The notes beneath the pieces are model-generated. The model made no database searches and was not told where the DNA came from. It saw only the letters and a list, made by a program, of their open reading frames with translations. Source: Collinsella sp. (GTDB taxonomy: Bacteria > Actinomycetota > Coriobacteriia > Coriobacteriales > Coriobacteriaceae). From it: DNA of 32,334 bases. Position 1 is the stretch's first letter, and each line of letters starts with the position of its first letter. Positions 23,148 to 31,161 of the stretch are shown one piece after another. Location of the stretch: the NCBI GenBank assembly GCA_014871665.1, contig WGSL01000020.1, positions 1 to 32,334 of the forward strand. Direction: 5' to 3'. A program made the position numbers and the translations under genes.

Positions 23148-23202
23148 GATATCAGGGGGAACGTCGCCAGCAGGCTGGCGACAACTATATGTTTCTGATA
23201 TC
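23148..23202. repeat. Nested palindrome upstream of the small membrane protein gene
   Basis: GATATCAG (23148-23155) pairs with CTGATATC (23195-23202), and inside GTCGCCAG (23163-23170) pairs with CTGGCGAC (23175-23182). It begins just upstream of the leader ribosome site. Confidence 0.75.
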
Positions 23203-23215
23203 AAACCATATGGCT

Positions 23216-23246
23216 GCCATTCGCGGAGGGGACATCGGCGAACGGC
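23216..23246. repeat. REP-like palindrome with GGGGACA core
   Basis: GCCATTCGC (23216-23224) and GCGAACGGC (23238-23246) pair with one mismatch around GAGGGGACATCG. It lies about 40 bases beyond the end of the arylsulfotransferase remnant. Confidence 0.55.
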
Positions 23247-23284
23247 GTGTTTTCATACTCCATTGGTCAAACCTAAGCGCGGCT

Positions 23285-23788
23285 CTACAGCTCGTACTTG
23301 TACACGCGGTAGATGTACTATTCGGCTTCCATCTCGTAGGTGGTGATGGCCAGACCGTACCGATCGTACTCGGTGAAGGTCTTGGCCTGGCCCGAAGCCA
23401 CGAGCATACTATTCGAATCGCCAACGCGCTGTGCGCTGCTTACGTAGCCCGAGAACGGCACTGCGATCTGGTCCACAAGCTCGTAGGTGCGCGCGGTCTC
23501 GTCCACCGTAAAGATGCGCCCAAACGAATGCGTGCCCTTGCTATAGTCGGTCACCACCGCGGCGCCCAGCTGGCCCCAGTCGAACTTGGGGTAGCTCTTG
23601 GCCGCGCCAAAGTTGTTGTCGTACAGCAGCACCTGGTAGCGACCGGTCGTTGCCGTCTTGTCGTTTGGCAGATAGGTCACGCTGTGCTGGCCCGCGTTGA
23701 GCGAAAAATCGCCCTGGGCTTGCAGCAGCTTGTCCTCAAAGCCCGAGCCGGCCCATTGCCACTCCTTCCTATTCCGGGGTCCATCTTC
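23285..23788 (-). pseudogene. Arylsulfotransferase (AssT-like) gene remnant, 5'-truncated and with an internal stop
   Basis: Remnant of the C-terminal part of an aryl-sulfate sulfotransferase. From 23788 the frame reads about 156 codons containing WQWAGSGFEDKL, NAGQHSVTYLPN, YQVLLYDNNFG, SFGRIFTVDETARTYELVDQ and SMLVASGQAKTFTEYDR, which match the end of the AssT propeller. Its 5' side ends at an in-frame TGA (23791-23789) and then a REP-like palindrome, so two thirds or more of the gene is missing. A TAG at 23318-23320 interrupts the frame again, after which the coding-like YIYRVYKYEL follows to a second stop at 23285. A start is possible at a GTG (23680), but no ribosome site supports a functional product. 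Confidence 0.75.
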
Positions 23789-23804
23789 TCACTGTTGGCG
23801 GCCG

Positions 23805-23843
23805 AAAATGATCCGTTTTCCTCCGTCCCCGAGATGTCATTTT
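23805..23843. repeat. REP-like palindrome abutting the dehydrogenase stop
   Basis: AAAATGA (23805-23811) and TCATTTT (23837-23843) pair around a loop with CTCCGTCCCC. It ends directly against the stop codon of the next gene and marks the broken edge of the arylsulfotransferase remnant. Confidence 0.65.
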
Positions 23844-24803
23844 TTAGTACTTGAAGAAGCCCTCGCCCGAGCTTTCGCCCAGCTTACCTTCGTCGAGCAT
23901 TTTCTTGAGGACGGATGCCATAGCCTTAAAGTTGTAGGGCATCATCATCTTCTTGAGCAGCGGGCTCACCAGGCCCGGGACCTTCTGATACTGCATGACG
24001 ATGTTGTAGGCCGTCTGGATACCCACCGTGTCGAATACGCGAAACGGACCCTTGGGAGCGCCGGTGCCGCGCGTCCACGCGAGATCGATGCTCTTGGGGT
24101 CGCTCACGCCCGAGACATACAGGTCAAGGCCCGAAAGCAGCCACGGCACCAGCATGGAATTGAGCAGGTAGCCGTTCTTTTCCTTGTTGACGGGCAGGGC
24201 AAGCATGCGGATATCGTTAGCGAAGTCGACGAGCTCGTCGAAGTAGCGCTTGTCGGTTTGGCTCTGGGCCATGACCTCGGTCATGTTGTTCTTCCAGATG
24301 GAGTTGGCAAAGTGCAGCGACAGGTACTTCTCGGGGCGGCCGGCGTACTTGGCAAAGGTGCTCGGCAGCAGCGTGGAGGAGTTCGTCACGATGACGGTCT
24401 TTTGCGGCAGGACCGGGGCGAGCTTCTTGTAGAAGTCGATCTTTGCCTGGGTGTCCTCGGCCATAGACTCGATGACCAGATCGGCGTCGGCCACGGCCTT
24501 GGCAAGATCGAGCTCCAGCTTGAGCGTGGAGTAGGCACGCTCAACGGCGGCGAGTGCCGCCTCCTTGTCGAAGGGCTGGCCGCTATCGGCGATACCGGCA
24601 CACCACTCGCCCGTGCCGTCCGCCATGCCCTCGATAGCAGCGATGTACTCCTCGCGCACATGATCGATCTTGGGCTGGGTGCGGCCGATGCTGCCCTCGC
24701 TGCGCAGCCAAATCGTTACATCAAAGCCGCAGTAGGCAGCCTGAAAGGCAATCTGGCTTCCCAACACGCCGCCGCCGGCAACACAAACGGTCTTGTAGCT
24801 CAT
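23844..24803 (-). CDS. 3-hydroxyacyl-CoA dehydrogenase (hydroxybutyryl-CoA dehydrogenase type)
   Basis: NAD-dependent oxidation of 3-hydroxyacyl-CoA or the reverse, in fatty acid or butyrate-type metabolism. The 319-residue protein starts with a Rossmann fold, VCVAGGGVLGSQIAF (GxGxxG at residues 10-15), then a VIVTNSSTLLPS block and His164 in LSLHFANS, where the family usually has HFFNPVP. The C-terminal domain ends with the typical GEGFFKY. The altered HFANSIWKNN region suggests a divergent branch, so the substrate may differ. The ATG at 24803 is preceded by GAGAGGA. It sits downstream of the activase gene, but a terminator lies between, so it probably has its own promoter. Confidence 0.86.
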   Translation of the reverse strand: MSYKTVCVAGGGVLGSQIAFQAAYCGFDVTIWLRSEGSIGRTQPKIDHVREEYIAAIEGMADGTGEWCAGIADSGQPFDKEAALAAVERAYSTLKLELDLAKAVADADLVIESMAEDTQAKIDFYKKLAPVLPQKTVIVTNSSTLLPSTFAKYAGRPEKYLSLHFANSIWKNNMTEVMAQSQTDKRYFDELVDFANDIRMLALPVNKEKNGYLLNSMLVPWLLSGLDLYVSGVSDPKSIDLAWTRGTGAPKGPFRVFDTVGIQTAYNIVMQYQKVPGLVSPLLKKMMMPYNFKAMASVLKKMLDEGKLGESSGEGFFKY

Positions 24804-24971
24804 GGGACGGTCCTCTCTTACGTAATTCCATAGATGTGTATTTATTCAACCGTAAGGAGGACGCGCGCTGGGGGTGGGTTCTATAAACGGACGGTAATTT
24901 GCGGCGAACGGCAACACCTGTTCATTAACTCTCGATTTTGAGGGCATTTTTTGGCGCTGCTGAACCGCTGT

Positions 24972-25101
24972 TTTCGGAAGTGCGGGGAAAAATCGGGTTT
25001 CGCCGACCAGACCGGCTTATTTTAAAACAAAACCGCAGGTCGCGAGAGTCTAAAAAGGCGGTGCGCTCGGGAGGTTCGCGTTTTTCCCCGCACTTCCGAA
25101 A
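24972..25101. repeat. 21-bp perfect inverted repeat with an 88-base loop
   Basis: The arm 24972-24992 is the exact reverse complement of 25081-25101 (core CGGAAGTGCGGGG). The loop holds small pairs such as GCCG/CGGC and TTTTAAAA. It takes up much of the gene-free gap 24804-25153, in which I saw no credible gene. Confidence 0.85.
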
Positions 25102-25153
25102 TTCGAGTGCATAGAAGGCTGCGACAAAACGATTTACGCAACATATGTCCAGC

Positions 25154-25190
25154 AAAAACGGGTGGTAGCCGGCACGGCTACCACCCGTTT
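25154..25190 (-). terminator. Intrinsic terminator of the activase gene
   Basis: On the minus strand a perfect 15-base stem (arms 25190-25176 and 25170-25156) with a 5-base loop runs into TTTTTG, about 30 bases past the activase stop. Confidence 0.9.
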
Positions 25191-25218
25191 GTCTCACATC
25201 TAGCCCATAGCAGGCCAG

Positions 25219-28200
25219 TTACTTCTTAATGCCGCGCCCCAGACGCTTGGCGACCGATGCCACGGCCTCCTCGCTGGCAGGTCCGCAGCTCACGCAGCCG
25301 TCATGGGCACGCATCTGGCCGGTGACCTCGTCCATCGCGAGCGGCGCAACCTTCTCGAGCTTAAAGCCCTTGCCGGCGCGCATGTTCTCCTTGGCCACAC
25401 TAATCATGAGCTTAATGCGGTTGAGCTGGTTGACCTCGGACGCGCCGGGGTCGTAGTCCACCGCGACGATATTGCTCTCGGGGTGCTGACGGCGCAGCTC
25501 CTTGATCACGGCCTTGCCCACCACGTGGTTAGGCAGGCACGCAAAGGGCTGCGTGCAGATGATGTTGGGCGCACCGTGATCGATCAGGTCGAGCATCTCG
25601 GCCGTGAGCAACCAACCCTCGCCCATGTTGTTGCACACCGAAAGCACCGTGCGGGCCTTGTCCGCCATGGTGTCGATGCGCTCGGGCGCCTCAAAGCGCT
25701 TGGACTTTTCGAGCATCTCCTCCACCGGCGTACGCATCCAGTCCACGAGCTTAATAAGCGCTTGCATGCCCGCGCGCGTAGTGGCAGAGCTTCCCAGCTC
25801 GTCCTTCTGCAGCTCGGCATTGCTCATGGAGTACAGGAAGAAGTCGAGCAGGCCCGGCACCACGGCCTCGCAGCCCTCGCGCTCGATCACATCGACCACA
25901 TGGTTGTTAGCCGTGGGGTGGAACTTGACCAAGATCTCGCCGACCACGCCCACGCGCGGCTTGGTGCCCTCGCCCACAAGCGGCATGGTGTCGAACGCGT
26001 GGATGGCCTCGCGGCACAGCTTGGTGTAGTTGTGACGGTTGAACTTAGGCGCCAGCTTGCGGGCGCGCGCCATGTACTCCTCGTAGAGTGCGTTGGCAGC
26101 ACCGGGCGTGGCCTCATACGGACGGCAGCGATAGAGCATCTGCATCATCACGTCGCCAAAGAGCACCGCGTAGACTGCCTGCTTAAGCAACGCCGGCGTA
26201 ATCTTAAAGCCGGGGTTGTCCTCGCCCAGCGCCACGGCCGAAAGCGAGATCACCGGAATCTCGGGGTGGCCGCTCTCGCGCAGGGCCTTGCGGATGAGTG
26301 CGATGTAGTTGGTGGCACGGCAGCCGCCGCCGGTTTGGCTGATAACCACGGCCGTCTTGGACAGATCGTACCGACCGCTCTCGATGGCCTCCATAATCTG
26401 ACCCGTTACCAGGATCGACGGATAGCAAATGTCATTGTTCACATAGCGCAGGCCAGCCTCGACGGCGTCGTGATCGGTTGAGGGCAACAGCTCCAAGTTG
26501 TAGCCGGCACCGCGGAACACCTCTTTGACCAGGTCAAAGTGGATCGGCGCCATCTGCGGGCACAGGATGGTATAGCCCTCGTCACGCATCTGCTCGGTAA
26601 AGGGCACCTTGGGCCATGCGGTCGAGGCGCTCTCACGCTGCGCCTCGAACGTGTACTTGCGGCTCGCGAACGCGGGGGCATCCTTGGAGGGAGCCACCGG
26701 CGCGGCATCGCCCTGCTCGTAGGCCTCGCCCGCGGCCGTGGCCTCGGCCAAGCGCTCGGCCTCCTGGTCCTTGAGCGCCGCCATGAGCGAGCGAATACGG
26801 ATGCGCGCGGCGCCCAAGTTGGACACCTCGTCGATCTTGAGCACGGTGTAGATCTTGCCGCTGGCCTCAAGGATTTCCTGCACCTGGTCGGTAGTCAGGG
26901 CATCGAGACCGCAGCCGAAGGAATTGAGCTGGATCAAATCAAGGTCATTGCGCATCGTCACAAAACGGGCGACGGCGTACAGACGGCTGTGGTACATCCA
27001 CTGGTCGACGACGCGAATCGGACGCTCGGGCTTCACCAGGTGCGCAAGCGAATCCTCGGTAAAGACCGCAAAGCCAAAGCTCGAGATAAGTTCGGGCAGG
27101 GCGTGGTTGATCTCGGGGTCGTTGTGGTAAGGACGGCCGGCGAGTACGATGCCGTGGCCGCCGTGGTCCTCGACCCACTTAAGGGCCTCCTCGCCCATGG
27201 TCTGGATGTCCTCGTGAAAACGCGCGTCGGCCTCGTAGGCGGCGTTGACGGCGGCATCGACCTCAGAGCGCGTGATCTTGGGACCGCGCACGCGACCGCG
27301 ACCGGCCTCAGCATCGGCCACACGGTCGACGGCGAGCACCTGGTATAGACGGCGCTTGAGCTCGGTCTTGTCGTGATAGGGCACAAACGGGTACAGGAAC
27401 TCGATGTTCTGCTCACGGATCTCGTCGATGTTGAGCGCCAGCGCCGTGGGGTAGCTCATGACGATGGGGCAGTTATAGCAGTTGCCGGCGGTCGGATCCT
27501 CCTTGCGCTCCCAGCGCACGCACGGCATCCAGATAAAGTCGACGTCACGGTCGATGAGGTTCATCACGTGGCCGTGGCTCATCTTGGCCGGATAGCACAC
27601 GCTCTCGGACGGCATGGACTCGATGCCCGCCTGGTAGGTCTTTTTGCTCGACTGGTCGGACAGCTGCACGCTAAAGCCCAGGCGCGTAAAGAACGCATGC
27701 CAGAAGGGGTAGTTCTCGTACATGTTGAGTGCGCGCGGGATACCCACGGTGCCGCGCGGGGCCTCGTCGGGGCTCAGGACCTCGCGGTCAAAGAGCAGCT
27801 CGTTTTTCTTTTTGAAGAGGTTGGGGGCCTCAGTCTTCTGCTTTTTGTGGCCGGCGCCCTTCTCGCAGCGGTTGCCGGTAATGAAGCGCCTACCGCCGCC
27901 AAAGTCGTTGACGGTAAGCTGGCAGTTGTTGGAGCAGCGACCGCAGCGGACATGCTTTTGCGTCACGGTGAGGTGCGCGATGTCCTCGGCCGAGAGGATG
28001 GTCGAGGTGCCGTTCGCGCCGGCGCGATCGCGGGCGAGCAAGGCCGCACCGTAGGCGCCCATGCAGCCGGCGATGTCGGGACGCACGGCATGAACGCCGG
28101 TGAGCTGCTCAAACGCGCGCAGCGTGGCGTCGGACATAAAGGTGCCGCCCTGAACGATTACCTGGCTGCCGATCTCCTTGGGATCGCGCAGCTTAATAAC

Positions 28201-30000
28201 CTTGAACAGGGCATTCTTGATGACGGAATAGGACAGGCCGGCCGCGATGTCGCCCACCGTGGCGCCTTCCTTTTGCGCCTGCTTGACGCGCGAGTTCATA
28301 AAGACCGTGCAGCGGCTGCCCAGGTCGACGGGAGCCTTAGCATGGATGGCGGCATCGGCGAACGCGCGCACGTCCATGTTCATAGACACGGCGAAACTCT
28401 CGATAAAGCTGCCGCAGCCCGACGAGCAAGCCTCGTTGAGCATGATGTGCTCGATGACGCCGTCCTTGACGCGCAGACACTTCATGTCCTGGCCGCCAAT
28501 GTCCAGGATAAACTCGACGCCGGGCAGGAATGCCTTGGCGCCGCGCAGGTGCGCGACGGTCTCGATCTCGCCGGAATCGGCCTTGAGGGCCTCGATGAGC
28601 AGTGCCTCGCCGTAGCCCGTGGTGGTCACGTGGCCGATGGTGCAGCCGGCGGGAATGTGGTTGTAGAAATCGGCCATGATGACCTTGGCCGTGCCCAGGA
28701 TGTCGCCGTTGTTGTTGCCGTACCAGGTGTGCAACAGCTGGCCATCCTCGCCCACGAGCGCGGCCTTCATGGTGGTGGAGCCGGCGTCGATGCCAATGAA
28801 CACGCGGCCGGTGTAGCCGTCGAGCTTGCCCTTGGGGACGACCTCGGTGTCGTGGCGGGTCTTGAACTCGGCAAAGTCCTCGTCGGTGGCAAAGAGCGGA
28901 TCCAGACGCTCGACCTCAGCACCCTGTGTGTCACCCAGGGCATCGATGGCCTCGATGAGCTGCGGGAACGTGCTGAGTTTGTTGGACTCGTGCGCCATGG
29001 CGGCGCCGCTCGCCACAAACAGGTGAGCGTTTTGGGGCACAATGCGGTGCTCCTCGTCCAGGTTGAGCGTGAGGTAGAAGCGGTGGCGCAGCTCGGAGAG
29101 ATACTGCAGCGGGCCGCCCAGGAAGGCGACGTTGCCGCGGATGGGACGGCCGCACGCCAGGCCCGAGATGGTCTGGGTCACGACGGCCTGGAAGATGGAA
29201 GCGGCGACGTCCTCGGGGCGGGCGCCTTCGTTGAGCAGCGGCTGCACGTCGGTCTTGGCAAAAACGCCGCAACGGCTGGCGATGGGATAGATGGTGGTGG
29301 CGTTGGCCGCGAGCTCGTTGAGGCCACTGGCATCGGTGTGCAGCAGGGTTGCCATCTGATCGATGAACGCGCCCGTGCCGCCGGCGCAGGTGCCGTTCAT
29401 GCGCTGCTCGATGCCGTTGTCGAAGTAGATGATCTTGGCGTCCTCGCCGCCCAGCTCGATGGCGACATCGGTGGCCGGGATAAGGGTCTCGACGGCGCGT
29501 TTGCTGGCGATGACCTCCTGGACAAACTCCAGGTCGAGCCACTGGGACAGCAACAGGCCGCCTGAGCCGGTAATGGCGCAGGTCATCTGGGCCGTCGGCA
29601 GCACGGTCGCAGCGCCCTCGAACAGGTCGCGGGCGCAGGCGCGGACGTCGGTGTGGTGGCGCTGGTACTTGGCGTAGACGATCTGGTTGTCGTCGTTGAG
29701 CACGGCGAGCTTGACGGTGGTGGATCCCACGTCGATGCCCAGGTGCAAGTTGCCACGAGCGTTCTCGGGGTTGAAGATCGCGCCTTCGGGGGCGTGGGCG
29801 GCGGCTACGGGCTCAGCGTCGGTGGCGGGCTCGCTTGCGACGGACGTCTCCCCTGCCGCGTTCTTGGCATCGGCAACTGCCTCGGCAACTTTCTCGGCAG
29901 CTGCGGTCGCGGCCTTCTGCGCGGCATCCACCACGGCGGGCGCAGCCTCACGCGCGGCAGCGACCATACGGTCCTTAATGCCCTCGACGAGTTTGCTCAT
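25219..30000 (-). CDS. Giant 2-hydroxyacyl-CoA dehydratase activase-related protein (two activase domains plus dehydratase-like part)
   Basis: 1593 residues. Residues 1-80 are an Ala-rich, probably amphipathic helical extension. First BcrAD/BadFG activase domain about 85-340: LGIDVGSTTVKLAV, ELGGEDAKI, C205 in CAGGTGAF and C244. Second domain about 399-655: IGIDAGSTTMKAAL, DIGGQDMKCL, CSSGCGSF (C525, C529) and C564. Then a cysteine group (C686, C689, C693, C712), a DUF2229-type domain (about 752-970, IPRALNMYENYPFWHAFF, SVCYPAKMSHGHV) and a HgdB-like C-terminal part with CYPSILVTGQ and a closing CVSC. Known relatives drive ATP-dependent one-electron activation of 2-hydroxyacyl-CoA dehydratases. 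Whether this protein activates itself or another enzyme cannot be seen. It follows the TetR gene by 11 bases, with GAGGAG as ribosome site, and a terminator ends it. Confidence 0.9.
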   Translation of the reverse strand: MSKLVEGIKDRMVAAAREAAPAVVDAAQKAATAAAEKVAEAVADAKNAAGETSVASEPATDAEPVAAAHAPEGAIFNPENARGNLHLGIDVGSTTVKLAVLNDDNQIVYAKYQRHHTDVRACARDLFEGAATVLPTAQMTCAITGSGGLLLSQWLDLEFVQEVIASKRAVETLIPATDVAIELGGEDAKIIYFDNGIEQRMNGTCAGGTGAFIDQMATLLHTDASGLNELAANATTIYPIASRCGVFAKTDVQPLLNEGARPEDVAASIFQAVVTQTISGLACGRPIRGNVAFLGGPLQYLSELRHRFYLTLNLDEEHRIVPQNAHLFVASGAAMAHESNKLSTFPQLIEAIDALGDTQGAEVERLDPLFATDEDFAEFKTRHDTEVVPKGKLDGYTGRVFIGIDAGSTTMKAALVGEDGQLLHTWYGNNNGDILGTAKVIMADFYNHIPAGCTIGHVTTTGYGEALLIEALKADSGEIETVAHLRGAKAFLPGVEFILDIGGQDMKCLRVKDGVIEHIMLNEACSSGCGSFIESFAVSMNMDVRAFADAAIHAKAPVDLGSRCTVFMNSRVKQAQKEGATVGDIAAGLSYSVIKNALFKVIKLRDPKEIGSQVIVQGGTFMSDATLRAFEQLTGVHAVRPDIAGCMGAYGAALLARDRAGANGTSTILSAEDIAHLTVTQKHVRCGRCSNNCQLTVNDFGGGRRFITGNRCEKGAGHKKQKTEAPNLFKKKNELLFDREVLSPDEAPRGTVGIPRALNMYENYPFWHAFFTRLGFSVQLSDQSSKKTYQAGIESMPSESVCYPAKMSHGHVMNLIDRDVDFIWMPCVRWERKEDPTAGNCYNCPIVMSYPTALALNIDEIREQNIEFLYPFVPYHDKTELKRRLYQVLAVDRVADAEAGRGRVRGPKITRSEVDAAVNAAYEADARFHEDIQTMGEEALKWVEDHGGHGIVLAGRPYHNDPEINHALPELISSFGFAVFTEDSLAHLVKPERPIRVVDQWMYHSRLYAVARFVTMRNDLDLIQLNSFGCGLDALTTDQVQEILEASGKIYTVLKIDEVSNLGAARIRIRSLMAALKDQEAERLAEATAAGEAYEQGDAAPVAPSKDAPAFASRKYTFEAQRESASTAWPKVPFTEQMRDEGYTILCPQMAPIHFDLVKEVFRGAGYNLELLPSTDHDAVEAGLRYVNNDICYPSILVTGQIMEAIESGRYDLSKTAVVISQTGGGCRATNYIALIRKALRESGHPEIPVISLSAVALGEDNPGFKITPALLKQAVYAVLFGDVMMQMLYRCRPYEATPGAANALYEEYMARARKLAPKFNRHNYTKLCREAIHAFDTMPLVGEGTKPRVGVVGEILVKFHPTANNHVVDVIEREGCEAVVPGLLDFFLYSMSNAELQKDELGSSATTRAGMQALIKLVDWMRTPVEEMLEKSKRFEAPERIDTMADKARTVLSVCNNMGEGWLLTAEMLDLIDHGAPNIICTQPFACLPNHVVGKAVIKELRRQHPESNIVAVDYDPGASEVNQLNRIKLMISVAKENMRAGKGFKLEKVAPLAMDEVTGQMRAHDGCVSCGPASEEAVASVAKRLGRGIKK

Positions 30001-30011
30001 TGTCTCTCCTC

Positions 30012-30722
30012 TTAGTTGTTGGACTCGACGGCTGCGGTGGTGTCGGCCGCGTCCTCGAGCTGCAGGTTCAATAGCTTCATGCCGTATTCCGGCACGTTGA
30101 TATCGATGGGTTGGCCATACAGGTCACCAGGGCGCACAAAAGCGAGCACCGTCATAATGCGCGCCATGGCCTCGGGCGATTCGGTGAGCCCACGCTCAAA
30201 CCAGCGCTGAATCATGCCGACCTCGGCGCTCACGACGTAGGTGACGTAGTAGTCAAAAAACGTACCCAGCGCCAGGCCCAAAATGCCCGTCTGCGCACGC
30301 GGCACCACGGCCTCGCGGGCGGTGTCGATGATCTTTTTGATGAAGGCCTGGTCGCCGCCCGGACCCAGCAGCGCACCGATTAAGTCGCGGTTGGCCGCAA
30401 GATAACGCAGCAGCTCAACCGAACCAGGTGCCGGCTCGAGCTCATCGATGTTGTGATAGAGATCGGGCAGCTGAGCTGCGGTGATGAGCTCAATGCGTTC
30501 ACGGATCTCGGCCAGCAAGCCGTCCTCGATTTGATTGATAAAGTCAGGGATATCGCGGTAGTGCGAATAGAACGTTCGGCGCGTAAGGCCGGCACGCTCA
30601 GTGAGCGACGCGACATTAATGCGCGAAAGGTCGCCGCTTTCGGCAAGCTCGCTGGCAAGTGCCTGGCGAAGGGCACGCTGCGAGCGAAGGGACCGGCGAT
30701 CGCATTTCTCGAGCTGGGACAA
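30012..30722 (-). CDS. TetR-family transcription regulator
   Basis: 236 residues, with an N-terminal helix-turn-helix at about 30-62 (INVASLTERAGLTRRTFYSHYRDIPDF) and a helical ligand domain like the DhaS/TetR_C branch. It starts at a TTG (30722), supported by AAGGAGG 5 bases upstream. Its stop overlaps the ribosome site of the activase gene, so the two form an operon and the regulator probably controls it together with itself. The effector is likely a small acyl or CoA-related molecule, but this is inference from its neighbour. Confidence 0.9.
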   Translation of the reverse strand: MSQLEKCDRRSLRSQRALRQALASELAESGDLSRINVASLTERAGLTRRTFYSHYRDIPDFINQIEDGLLAEIRERIELITAAQLPDLYHNIDELEPAPGSVELLRYLAANRDLIGALLGPGGDQAFIKKIIDTAREAVVPRAQTGILGLALGTFFDYYVTYVVSAEVGMIQRWFERGLTESPEAMARIMTVLAFVRPGDLYGQPIDINVPEYGMKLLNLQLEDAADTTAAVESNN

Positions 30723-30753
30723 GCGTCCTCCTTGTTACTCAACCTGTACGCTA

Positions 30754-30788
30754 TTGCACAGTGCGAGTATTATTGCACACCGTGTGCA
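30754..30788. promoter_or_regulatory. Candidate TetR operator upstream of the regulator gene
   Basis: TGCACAC-C-GTGTGCA (30774-30788) is a perfect 15-base palindrome, and GCAC-A-GTGC (30756-30764) is a second, shorter one. TTGCACA is repeated at 30754 and 30773. They sit 32-66 bases upstream of the TTG start, where autoregulation would act. Confidence 0.6.
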
Positions 30789-30814
30789 TCAACACGTAAA
30801 GGCAATATTTTGGA

Positions 30815-30843
30815 TGTGACAAAGGGACAGTCCCTTTGTCACA
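30815..30843. repeat. Perfect 29-base palindrome with GGGACAGTCCC centre
   Basis: A 14-base arm, one central A and its exact reverse complement. An almost identical copy lies at 31540-31568, and a variant with changed arms at 31218-31262. Confidence 0.9.
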
Positions 30844-30874
30844 ACCCACCTGGCTTTTGGAGCGGCATTACCGA

Positions 30875-30903
30875 TTGTCCAAAATGTCATTCGTGGGTAG
30901 AAT
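30875..30903 (+). promoter_or_regulatory. Candidate promoter of an antisense RNA
   Basis: TTGTCC (30875-30880), a 17-base spacer and TAGAAT (30898-30903). Transcription would start near 30910 and run towards the 3' end of the micropeptide gene. Confidence 0.5.
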
Positions 30904-30909
30904 AATGTC

Positions 30910-30994
30910 GACGGCAGCCCAAGTTCTGCAAAGCTGGGCAGCGCCGTTGTTTGCATTAGGGGGTCAACGCCTTAGCGGCGGCGACCCCTTCTGT
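30910..30994 (+). ncRNA. Candidate antisense RNA (type I antitoxin-like)
   Basis: A plus-strand transcript from the promoter at 30875-30903 would begin with a stem-loop (30911-30921 with 30935-30947) and end with GGGGTC (30960-30965) pairing with GACCCC (30983-30988) followed by TTCTGTT, about 85 nt in total. It would be complementary to the last eight codons and the 3' untranslated part of the micropeptide mRNA. This is a prediction from sequence only. Confidence 0.4.
30911..30947 (-). terminator. Possible terminator of the micropeptide mRNA
   Basis: Read on the minus strand the same hairpin (ACGGCGCTGCCCA with TGGGCTGCCGT, one 2-base bulge) is followed by CGACATTATTCT. The U-tract is weak. 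Confidence 0.35.
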
Positions 30995-31097
30995 TGCGCT
31001 TCGAACGCTGCTTGAGTGCCTCGGAAAGGCCGACAAGCGCCGTGAAGAACGAGACCAAAGCGGTCAGAAGTCTCACGAAATCAATCAAATCGGTCAT
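30972..31097 (-). CDS. 41-residue hydrophobic, basic-tailed micropeptide (candidate type I toxin)
   Basis: Too short for usual gene calling. The ATG at 31097 is preceded by GGAGGTGA with 5 bases spacing, an almost complete match to the anti-Shine-Dalgarno. Residues 4-24 are a hydrophobic stretch (LIDFVRLLTALVSFFTALVGL) fit to span a membrane, and residues 29-41 are strongly basic (KQRSKRNRRGRRR). This layout resembles small membrane toxins and holin-like peptides, though I cannot name a family. CCTCC lies just upstream of the ribosome site and can pair with GGGAGG (31106-31124), hiding it. A good promoter lies upstream and a convergent antisense promoter downstream. If not a toxin, it could be a small regulatory membrane peptide. 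Confidence 0.6.
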   Translation of the reverse strand: MTDLIDFVRLLTALVSFFTALVGLSEALKQRSKRNRRGRRR

Positions 31098-31105
31098 GGG
31101 CATCA

Positions 31106-31124
31106 CCTCCCATCAGATGGAGGG
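31106..31124 (-). promoter_or_regulatory. Hairpin sequestering the micropeptide ribosome site
   Basis: On the minus strand CCTCCAT pairs with ATGGGAGG with one bulged G and a 3-base loop, covering most of the Shine-Dalgarno. Confidence 0.5.
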
Positions 31125-31161
31125 CGTTGCCCGGCACATGGAACTGCCGCCAACAGTATCA

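Noticed and set aside
27373..29565. 730-codon plus-strand frame opposite the activase gene
   Set aside because: Antisense shadow; the opposite strand has two intact ATPase domains.
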